A stretch of DNA of 64,000 bases. It comes from Massilia sp. IC2-477. GTDB lineage: Bacteria; Pseudomonadota; Gammaproteobacteria; Burkholderiales; Burkholderiaceae_D. The stretch lies in the NCBI RefSeq assembly GCF_020707265.1, contig NZ_JAJFEQ010000001.1, positions 248,001-312,000 of the forward strand, read 5' to 3'. Below, in pieces: positions 55,015-62,360 of the stretch (positions within the stretch are counted from its first letter, which is position 1; every line of letters starts with the position of its first letter). The notes under the pieces are model-generated. The model had not been told where the DNA came from, searched no databases, and worked only from the letters and a program-made list of their open reading frames with translations. The position numbers and the translations under genes are program-made.

Positions 55015-57897
55015 TCAGAACCGGTATTCCGCCGTCAGGCGCACGCTGCGGCCCTGAACGTCCTCGTAGCTCTGCGGAATGACGCCGCCGCCATCGTTGG
55101 CAAAGGCACGCAGGTCGACCGGTGGACGGTGGTTGAACAGGTTGCGCACGAACGCGGTCAGGGTCCAGCCCTTGATGCCACGGTAGGCCACGGTGTAGTC
55201 CCAGCGCACGTAGGAACCGACGCGGCACTCCTCCTGGTTCCAGCCGCGTGCCTCGCAACCTTCGTTGGTGAAGCTCTCGTCGAAGAAGTCGCCGCGCAGC
55301 TGGGTGTGGCGGTTGAAGCTCACGCGCAGGGCGTTCGAGAGATTGCCGCTGTCGAGTGCGAAGGTGGTGTTGGCCACCAGTTTCGGCGCGCCGTAGCGCC
55401 CCGCCAGGTTGTCGCCATAGCCGTTCAGCGTGGTGCTGAAGTAGCGCAGGTCGAACAGGTAGGTGGCGTTGGCGTCGATGTTGAAGCGGCCGTAACGCGT
55501 CGGGAAGCGTGCCGAGCCGGTCAGGTCGATGCCGCTGGTCTTGGTCTTGGACACGTTCTCGAACCTGCCCGAGGTGCCGACCAGCGCGCCGGTGGTGACG
55601 CCGTACTGCGCCCGCTCGGCCGCGGTGAAGGTCTTGTCGTTGGCCAGAAGGTCACGCTCGATCACGCCGGCGGGCTGGTCGTTCTCGGCAGCCAGCAGGT
55701 CGGAGGTGCTCTTCAGGCCGATCTCGTCCTTGCGCTCGATGCGCCAGTAGTCGAGGGCGAGGTTGTAGCCCTTGATCGGTTCGACGACGAAGCCGACGGT
55801 GGCGCTGCGCGAGGTTTCCGGTTCCAGGTCCGGATTGTTGCGCACGTTGCTGAACACGCCGGCAGCGCATTCGTTGCCTTCCACACTGTCGGCGCGGGCG
55901 TTCAGGATGGCGCTGTTCGGGTCGCTGCTGGGGAGGGCGGCGGCCTGGTTGCGCAGGTCGGTCGCCAGGCGCAGCGCCTGCGGGCAGCGGCGCGGGTCGA
56001 CCACGCCGTTATCGAACGCGAACTTGCTCGACTGCGCGCTCTCGGTCAGGTTCGGTGCGCGGAAGCCCGATTCGACAGTACCGCGCAGCAGGAACTTGCT
56101 GTTCGGCGTCCAGCGGAAGGCCAGCTTCGGCGAGACGTGGGCGTCGAAGTCCTCGTACTTGTCGAGGCGGGCGGCGCCGGTCAGGGTCAGGGTCGAGGTG
56201 ACCGGGGCTTCGATTTCCGCGAATGCCGCACCCGTCATGCGCTTGGCGTTGGCGGTGGCCGAGCCGTAGCCGACGATGTCGCCGGCCAGCAGGTTCGCGG
56301 TCGGGTTGATCTCGAACTTCTCGTGGCGCACTTCGCCGCCGACCGCCAGGCCAACCGAACGGCCGCCGATCTGGGCGATCTCGCCGCTGATCTTGCCGTC
56401 GATGAAGGTCTGGGTGATCTTGCCGTCATAGCCCTGTTCCGGGAACAGCGCGTTGAGCACCTCGGGCGAATTCTGCTGGCCGATCTTGTAGCCGCGGTTG
56501 AAGAACTGCGGGTCGAGCGGCGTGTAGTTCTCGTCGAACTGCGAGTAGTCGCCGATCGTCTGCTTGAAGCCGCTCGCGCTGAAGGCGCCCCGGCCGCGCA
56601 TCTTGGTCTTGCTGCCCATGACGCCGATCGCGGTTTCGAAGTCATAGTTGTTCCAGGTGCCTTTCAGGCCGGTCAGCGCGCGGTATTGCGAGCTCGTGAC
56701 GGTCTGGTCGGCGCCGGCGTCGAGGAAGCGGTAGCGCAGGGCCGCCGGCTCACCCAGCGTGTTCAAGGGGTGTTCGGCCGGCAGCGACAGGTAGGTGAAA
56801 TTCAGGCGTTGGCCGGTGACCGGATTGCCCCACACGGTATCGGCGCCGGTCGAGTCGTAGGTCGGAAAGGCGCTCAGGTACTTGGTCTCGGTGCGCGAGT
56901 ACAGCACTTCGGCGAAGGCGTCGAGGTTGTCGTTGATACGCAGCTTGCCCGACAACAGGCCGTTGACGCGCTTGGCTTCCGGAATGGCCTCGAAGCGCGA
57001 GAAGCGGTCGTACTGGCACAGGCCCGCGGCAACGGTCGCGCAGCCCGCGATCGGACCGCCGCCGCCGGCGTAGCCGAGGATGTTGCCCGGATAGCTGAAC
57101 GAGGAGGGCGCGCCGCGGTTGCCGAACATGCGGCCGCTGTTCGGGGCGACGGCGGTGAATTTCTGGCCGTAGGCCGGATTGATGTCCTCGACGATGTCGC
57201 GCCAGATGACCGAGTCGCGCTCGAACACTTCGACGTTGGCCAGCACATTGTAACCCTGGTTGGCGTAGTCGCCGAAGCCGCCGGTGGCGCTGGCGTTGCG
57301 GGTGCCGAATTCGCTGTTCTTCAGCGACTCGTCCACGCTGGCCTTGAGCTGCACGCCCTTGAAGTCGCCGCGGGTGATGATGTTGATCACGCCGGCGACG
57401 GCGTCCGAACCGTACACGGCGGAGCCGCCGTTGCGCAGCACTTCGACCCGCTCGATCGCGTCCAGCGGCAGCGAGTCGAGGTTGGTGAAGACTTCGTTGT
57501 AGTCGGCCAGCGCATACGGCGCCACGCGGCGCGAGTTCAGCAGGATCAGGGTCGACTGCTTGCCGAGATTGCGCAGCGAAGCCGAGGAGGCGCCGCCGGC
57601 GAAGGAATTGCTGCCGCCGATGTCGGTCAGGCTGCCGGTCGAGGCGGTCAGTGTGTTGAGCAGTTCGGTCACCGAATTGGCGCCGGTGCGCACGATGTCT
57701 TCGCGGCGCATGACGGTGACCGGGGTCGCCGTCTCGGCGGCGATCTTGGCAATGTTCGAGCCGGTCACGTAAACCTTCTGGACCGGCTGCTCGGCCGCAT
57801 CGGCGGTGGCGTCGCGCTGGGCCCACGCCATCTGTGAATACGCCAGCGTCAGTGCGACGGCCAGGGCGCTTTTCTTGCAAACAGTAAGGTGTTTCAA
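55015..57897 (-). CDS. TonB-dependent outer-membrane receptor 2
   Basis: About 960 residues. Signal peptide KHLTVCKKSALAVALTLAYSQMAWAQ; TonB box region VQKVYVTGSNI; plug with PVTVMRREDIVRTGANSVTELLNTL, ASLRNLGKQSTLILLNSRRVAPY and IERVEVLRNGGSAVYGSDAVAGVINIITRG; the barrel ends VRLTAEYRF. No STN domain. The start codon is unusual: no ATG fits, and TTG at 57895-57897 follows GGGGGA with normal spacing and gives a typical leader; a TTG at 57909 is also possible. The ligand is unknown. It is divergent from receptor 3. Confidence 0.93.
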   Translation of the reverse strand: MKHLTVCKKSALAVALTLAYSQMAWAQRDATADAAEQPVQKVYVTGSNIAKIAAETATPVTVMRREDIVRTGANSVTELLNTLTASTGSLTDIGGSNSFAGGASSASLRNLGKQSTLILLNSRRVAPYALADYNEVFTNLDSLPLDAIERVEVLRNGGSAVYGSDAVAGVINIITRGDFKGVQLKASVDESLKNSEFGTRNASATGGFGDYANQGYNVLANVEVFERDSVIWRDIVEDINPAYGQKFTAVAPNSGRMFGNRGAPSSFSYPGNILGYAGGGGPIAGCATVAAGLCQYDRFSRFEAIPEAKRVNGLLSGKLRINDNLDAFAEVLYSRTETKYLSAFPTYDSTGADTVWGNPVTGQRLNFTYLSLPAEHPLNTLGEPAALRYRFLDAGADQTVTSSQYRALTGLKGTWNNYDFETAIGVMGSKTKMRGRGAFSASGFKQTIGDYSQFDENYTPLDPQFFNRGYKIGQQNSPEVLNALFPEQGYDGKITQTFIDGKISGEIAQIGGRSVGLAVGGEVRHEKFEINPTANLLAGDIVGYGSATANAKRMTGAAFAEIEAPVTSTLTLTGAARLDKYEDFDAHVSPKLAFRWTPNSKFLLRGTVESGFRAPNLTESAQSSKFAFDNGVVDPRRCPQALRLATDLRNQAAALPSSDPNSAILNARADSVEGNECAAGVFSNVRNNPDLEPETSRSATVGFVVEPIKGYNLALDYWRIERKDEIGLKSTSDLLAAENDQPAGVIERDLLANDKTFTAAERAQYGVTTGALVGTSGRFENVSKTKTSGIDLTGSARFPTRYGRFNIDANATYLFDLRYFSTTLNGYGDNLAGRYGAPKLVANTTFALDSGNLSNALRVSFNRHTQLRGDFFDESFTNEGCEARGWNQEECRVGSYVRWDYTVAYRGIKGWTLTAFVRNLFNHRPPVDLRAFANDGGGVIPQSYEDVQGRSVRLTAEYRF

Positions 57898-57968
57898 AGT
57901 TTCCCCCAATTTGTTAACGGCTCAGTTTGGTCGACCTGCGCAAGCAGTCGCCTCAAGGGACAATTTGA

Positions 57969-57997
57969 TTAATAAAATTGTTACGGTCAAGTTACAA
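57969..57997 (-). promoter_or_regulatory. Candidate sigma-70 promoter of TonB receptor 2
   Basis: Minus-strand TTGTAA (57992-57997), a 17-base spacer, TATTAA (57969-57974), about 70 bases before the start codon. Confidence 0.5.
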
Positions 57998-58200
57998 GAA
58001 TCGTGTGCACCGAAAGAAATTTGATTTGTAGGAAATTTGCAACTTTCTATTTCCGTCCATCATTTATTTGCCATAAATGTCAATACGCTGGCTGTTTCAA
58101 CGGCCCGCCGATCTTCTTGCCATATAGTTGCAATGGGGTAAGCGGCCGCCTCAGTTTTTCCATGTTGGGGAGACGCGCGCTCATGTGAAAACCTGCCATC

Positions 58201-58239
58201 AGCACCAATTCTGTGCACAGAAAGCACCACGATAGCGCC
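58201..58239. promoter_or_regulatory. Tandem NtrC-like dyads between divergent TonB receptors 2 and 3
   Basis: AGCACCAATTCTGTGCA (58201-58217) and AGCACCACGATAGCGCC (58223-58239) each match GCACCA-N3-TGGTGC at 10 of 12 positions and are 22 bases (about two turns) apart. No convincing sigma-54 promoter was found for receptor 3; a weak minus-strand GG-N10-GC element lies at 58147-58162. Confidence 0.45.
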
Positions 58240-58260
58240 ATTGTCCGTACATACGGAGTT

Positions 58261-58436
58261 CGAAAACGCTCCAGAATGGGCGTTTTTCGTATACCGATAG
58301 ACGGTTTACGCAGAACAAAATTCTGCGTTGAGTAAAAACAACAGATATCAAGTTTTTTTTACGAATCTTTACGAAAACCGTTTTCTTTGTTGCAAGTTCC
58401 TGCGAGACTAAACCTCTGTATGCATGAGATGCATAC
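58261..58436 (+). promoter_or_regulatory. Three inverted repeats in the upstream region of TonB receptor 3
   Basis: CGAAAACGC/GCGTTTTTCG (58261-58289, one bulge), ACGCAGAA-CAAAA-TTCTGCGT (58308-58328, perfect) and GTATGCAT-GAG-ATGCATAC (58418-58436, perfect). They may be operators or leader hairpins. The full 57898-58480 gap (583 bases) has no gene. Confidence 0.55.
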
Positions 58437-58480
58437 GGTTTGTATTGAGTAATAATTAAAAATCGTAGGGACGAGAAAAC

Positions 58481-61378
58481 GTGAATAAACCACTCTTGAA
58501 ACACAGCGTCGTCGCAGTTGCCCTGGCAGTTGGCGTCTCGCCGTTCGCACTGGCGCAGAATTCCGCATCGGAAGCGCCCGCCACCGTCTTCGTGACGGGC
58601 TCGAACCTGAAGCGTACGGACAAGGAAGGCACCCAGCCGGTCCAGACCATTACCGCCAAGGAAATCCGCGAGTCCGGCGCGTCCACCGTCACCGAGCTGA
58701 TCCGCCTGGTGCCGTCGATGGGTACCGACAACAATCTCGACACCAATGACGGCGGCTTCTCGCGCGGCGTCTCGACCGCCTCGCTGCGCGGCTTGTCGTC
58801 GACCTCGACCCTGATCCTGCTGAACGGCCGCCGCATGGCGCCGTCCGCGTATGCCGACCCGAACAACGGCAACTCGACCCTGTACGACCTGAACCAGATC
58901 CCGCTGAACGCCCTCGAGCGCGTCGAGATCCTGAAGGACGGTGCATCGGCCGTGTACGGCTCCGACGCGATCGGCGGCGTCATCAACTTCATCACCAAGT
59001 CCTCGTTCCGCGGCTCGGAAATCAGCGCACGCGCCAGCGCCAACGACGACGGCGAATTCGCACGCAAGGGCGTGACCTTCTTCACCGGCCTCGGTGACGT
59101 CGAGACCGACGGCTTCAACGTGTTCTTCACGGCCGACCTGTCGGACCGCGACCGCACCCAGCGCGACAAGGTTCGCGACATCAAGTTCGAAGAGTACAAG
59201 CGCCTGCAGAACCGCTATGCGACTCCGTACGGCAGCACCACCTCGAACTCGCCGGTCTTCTTCCGCGAGACCGCGCTGAACTCGGGTTCGTTCACCGCAA
59301 CCCAGGCCAATGCCGCCGATCGCCTGCGCATCACGCTGAACTGCGATCCGTCGCGCCAGCTGGTCGGTACCACCGCGATGGGCCTGGCCGCAACCAGCGT
59401 CTACATCGGCCGTACCTTTTGTAACTACGATACCAACCAGAACCTGGAAGGCACCAGCAAGGGCAAGGACGGCAGCTTCCTGAGCCGTGGCGTGCTGAAG
59501 CTGGGCGACAACGTGCGCGCCTTCGCTGAAGTGGCCTACGCGCGTACCGAGCGCCAGTACAGCGCCAACGCGATCACCATTGCCACCACCCCGGTGACCA
59601 ACTTCACCGCGACCGGCGTGGCGCCGAGCTACCAGACCATTCTGCCGATCGGCCACCCGGACAACCCATTCCCGAACGCGCGCGCCTCGTTCAACTACCG
59701 TTTCGAGAATGCTCCGACCGGCACCGAAACCACCAACGAGACCGGCCGCTTCCTGACCGGCCTGTCGGGTTCGCACTTCAACTTCGACTGGGAAACGGCT
59801 TTCCTGTACAACGAAGCACGTCGTGACGACAGCTACAAAGGCCGTCTCTACCTGCCGACCCTGCGCAAGATCAACGCCGGACAGTCGATCGCGTCGGTTG
59901 CCGCTGACCCGACCCTGTTCCGCGAAACCCATAGCGATGACCGTTCGAAGATCGCCCAGATCGATGCCAAGGCCAGCACCCAGTTCGGCAGCCTGCCGGG
60001 CGGCCAGATCGGCATGGCGGTCGGTACCGAGTTCCGCCGCGAATCGCTGAAGATGACTCCGGACGCCGAACTGGCAGCCGGTAACATCTATGGCCTCGCC
60101 AATACCATCATCGACGGCGAGCGCGATGTAAAATCGGCCTTCATCGAATTCCGCACCCCGTTCTTCAAGAACTTCGAGATGGACTGGGCAGGCCGCTGGG
60201 ACAAGTACGAAGGCATGAAGACCAACTTCGTGCCGAAGGTCGGCGCCAAGTGGAACGCGACCTCGACCCTGGCCTTCCGCGGCACCTATGCCGAAGGCTT
60301 CCGTGCTCCGGCACTGTCGCAGGTGACCCCGGGCGGCGCCCAGTTCTTCCTGTCGGGCCTGTTCGATCCGAAGCGCTGCGAAGCTGACGAGGTGACCCCG
60401 AAGCCAGGCGCGACCGAAGTCGACTGCAACAAATCGGCATCGGGCACCGGCGGTGCGAACCCGGACCTGAAGCCGGAAACCTCGAAGTCCTACTCCTTCG
60501 GCATCCTGTTCTCGCCGACCAGCAACTGGGACTTCGGCCTGGACTTCTTCAAGATCCGCAAGGAAGACGAAGTGGCCCTGGGTTCGGCCTTCGACGCGCT
60601 GCGTAACGAAGACAACAACCCTGGCCTGATCGTGCGCGACCAGAACCCGGCCAACTTCATCCTGGATGCACAGGGTCGTCCGATCCCGGGCACCGGTCCG
60701 CTGCTGGCCGTGCGCGAGCCATGGATCAACCAGGGCGCGATGGAAACCCGTGGCGTCGACATCGACGTGGCCTTCCGCAAGAACCTGGGTGACATGGGCA
60801 ATTTCAGCGCCAAGCTGACCTCGACCTACGTCCACGCTTACTACATCGCCCAGGAAAAGGGTGATCCGGAACACAACATCGCCGGCTACAACGCTGGCCT
60901 GGTGGACTGGAACCTCTCGAGCGGTACCGACGTCCCGCGCTGGAAGACCAACATCTCGGCATCGCTGACTCGTGGTGCGCACGCCTTCAGCGCCAACCTG
61001 AACTACACCGGTCAGGTTTCGCTGCGCCGCAAGTTCGACAAGGACGTGACCTACGCCCAGCCGTTCTGCCATTACGCGCCGGTCGTCAACGCAGGCACCG
61101 CGGCGAACTTCCCGAGCGCCAGCGCGGCGGTTCCGGGTTACCTGAAAGCGTTCCCGGATTGCGCGGTTCGTGAATGGATCCGTGTCGGCGTGGGCTACAC
61201 CTACACCGGCATCAAGAACCTGGCTCTGACCGTGAACATCCAGAACCTGTTCGACGAGGCAGCACCGTTCGATCCGCGCTACGGCGCCAACGTCGGGGCA
61301 CCGCTGGCCGGCTACAACGAAGGCCTGCACAACCCGTACGGCCGTTACTTCACCATCTCGGCGAAGTACAACTTCTAA
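58481..61378 (+). CDS. TonB-dependent outer-membrane receptor 3
   Basis: 965 residues. Signal peptide NKPLLKHSVVAVALAVGVSPFALAQ; VFVTGSNLKRT at the TonB-box position; plug with PVQTITAKEIRESGASTVTELIRLV, ASLRGLSSTSTLILLNGRRMAPS and LERVEILKDGASAVYGSDAIGGVINFIT; the barrel ends FTISAKYNF. No STN domain. The start is a GTG with AGGGA about ten bases upstream. It is closely related in plug design to receptor 2 and divergent from it. The substrate cannot be read from sequence. Confidence 0.95.
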   Translation: MNKPLLKHSVVAVALAVGVSPFALAQNSASEAPATVFVTGSNLKRTDKEGTQPVQTITAKEIRESGASTVTELIRLVPSMGTDNNLDTNDGGFSRGVSTASLRGLSSTSTLILLNGRRMAPSAYADPNNGNSTLYDLNQIPLNALERVEILKDGASAVYGSDAIGGVINFITKSSFRGSEISARASANDDGEFARKGVTFFTGLGDVETDGFNVFFTADLSDRDRTQRDKVRDIKFEEYKRLQNRYATPYGSTTSNSPVFFRETALNSGSFTATQANAADRLRITLNCDPSRQLVGTTAMGLAATSVYIGRTFCNYDTNQNLEGTSKGKDGSFLSRGVLKLGDNVRAFAEVAYARTERQYSANAITIATTPVTNFTATGVAPSYQTILPIGHPDNPFPNARASFNYRFENAPTGTETTNETGRFLTGLSGSHFNFDWETAFLYNEARRDDSYKGRLYLPTLRKINAGQSIASVAADPTLFRETHSDDRSKIAQIDAKASTQFGSLPGGQIGMAVGTEFRRESLKMTPDAELAAGNIYGLANTIIDGERDVKSAFIEFRTPFFKNFEMDWAGRWDKYEGMKTNFVPKVGAKWNATSTLAFRGTYAEGFRAPALSQVTPGGAQFFLSGLFDPKRCEADEVTPKPGATEVDCNKSASGTGGANPDLKPETSKSYSFGILFSPTSNWDFGLDFFKIRKEDEVALGSAFDALRNEDNNPGLIVRDQNPANFILDAQGRPIPGTGPLLAVREPWINQGAMETRGVDIDVAFRKNLGDMGNFSAKLTSTYVHAYYIAQEKGDPEHNIAGYNAGLVDWNLSSGTDVPRWKTNISASLTRGAHAFSANLNYTGQVSLRRKFDKDVTYAQPFCHYAPVVNAGTAANFPSASAAVPGYLKAFPDCAVREWIRVGVGYTYTGIKNLALTVNIQNLFDEAAPFDPRYGANVGAPLAGYNEGLHNPYGRYFTISAKYNF

Positions 61379-61394
61379 GCGCTTCGCGCCTAGT

Positions 61395-61425
61395 AAAAAA
61401 ACCCGGCGCAAGCCGGGTTTTTTTT
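61395..61425. terminator. Bidirectional terminator between TonB receptor 3 and map
   Basis: The stem ACCCGGC-GCAA-GCCGGGT, with an A-run before and a T-run after. Confidence 0.9.
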
Positions 61426-61464
61426 CGACTGCACGCTGCAGGCCGGAAGGAGAGGGAAGGCTTA

Positions 61465-62229
61465 TCAGGCGTCCGGCCAGGGCGTCAGGATCTCGACGCC
61501 ATTCTTTGTGACCGCCACCATGTGCTCCCACTGTGCCGACAGCGAACCGTCGGCCGTCACCACGGTCCAGCCGTCGTCCAGCTGATCGACGTCGGCGCCG
61601 CCCAGGTTGATCATCGGTTCCACCGTGAAGGTCATGCCTTCCTTGAGCAGCAGGCCGGTATCGGGACGCCCGTAGTGCAGCACCTGCGGGTCTTCGTGGT
61701 AGACGCGGCCGATGCCGTGGCCGCAGTATTCGCGCACCACCGAGTAGCCGGCGCCTTCGGCCAGTTTCTGGATCGCGTGGCCGACGTCGCCCAGGCGCGC
61801 GCCCGGGCGCACCTTGTGGATGCCGGCCATCATGGCCTGGTAGGTGATGTCGACCAGCTTGCGCGCTTCGGGTTTCGGCGCACCGACGAAGTACATGCGG
61901 CTGGTGTCGCCGTGCCAGCCGTCCTTGATCACGGTGACGTCGATGTTGACGATGTCGCCTTCCTTGAGCACTTCCTGTTCGCTCGGGATGCCATGGCAGA
62001 CCACGCCGTTCACCGAGGTGCACAGGGTTTTCGGGAAGCCGTGGTAGCCGACGTTGGCCGGCGTCGCCTTCTGCACCTTGCGGATGTATTCGTTGCAGCG
62101 GCGGTCGAGTTCTTCCGTGGAGACGCCCGGCACCACGTGTTCCTTGATCATCGCCAGCACCTCGGCCGCGAGGCGGCCGGAGACGCGCATCTTCGCGATG
62201 TCCTTGTCGGTCTTGAGTTTGATTGCCAT
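61465..62229 (-). CDS. map: Methionine aminopeptidase type I
   Basis: 254 residues, the compact type Ia form. The five metal ligands are visible: Asp in NIDVTVIKDGWHGDTSRM (two), His in CGHGIGRVYHEDP, Glu in FTVEPMINLGG and Glu in SAQWEHMVAVT. It removes initiator methionine. The start (MAIKLKTDKDIAKM) was chosen over a 19-residue upstream extension. map is usually near rpsB; here it sits alone between two TonB receptor genes. Confidence 0.96.
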   Translation of the reverse strand: MAIKLKTDKDIAKMRVSGRLAAEVLAMIKEHVVPGVSTEELDRRCNEYIRKVQKATPANVGYHGFPKTLCTSVNGVVCHGIPSEQEVLKEGDIVNIDVTVIKDGWHGDTSRMYFVGAPKPEARKLVDITYQAMMAGIHKVRPGARLGDVGHAIQKLAEGAGYSVVREYCGHGIGRVYHEDPQVLHYGRPDTGLLLKEGMTFTVEPMINLGGADVDQLDDGWTVVTADGSLSAQWEHMVAVTKNGVEILTPWPDA

Positions 62230-62287
62230 GTCTGTACTTTGGTGAAGCGGCCGGGCCGCGCAATCCGCCATGATACCTGTGCCCAAT

Positions 62288-62320
62288 GAAAAATGCCCGC
62301 CAGGCGAACCTGGCGGGCAT
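62288..62320 (-). terminator. Terminator of TonB receptor 4
   Basis: The minus-strand stem ATGCCCGCCAGG/CCTGGCGGGCAT with a four-base loop is followed by TTTTTC. It lies about 40 bases past the receptor stop codon and ahead of map. Confidence 0.88.
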
Positions 62321-62360
62321 CCGGAGTCATCCTTTGCTCAAGCCCCGCAGGGCTTGAAGC

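Noticed and set aside
58199..62320. A 1373-codon open frame on the minus strand spanning TonB receptor 3 and map
   Set aside because: It is antisense to a clear receptor with family motifs, overlaps map out of frame, and has Arg/Gly/Ala-rich composition with no domain; long antisense frames are expected at this GC content.
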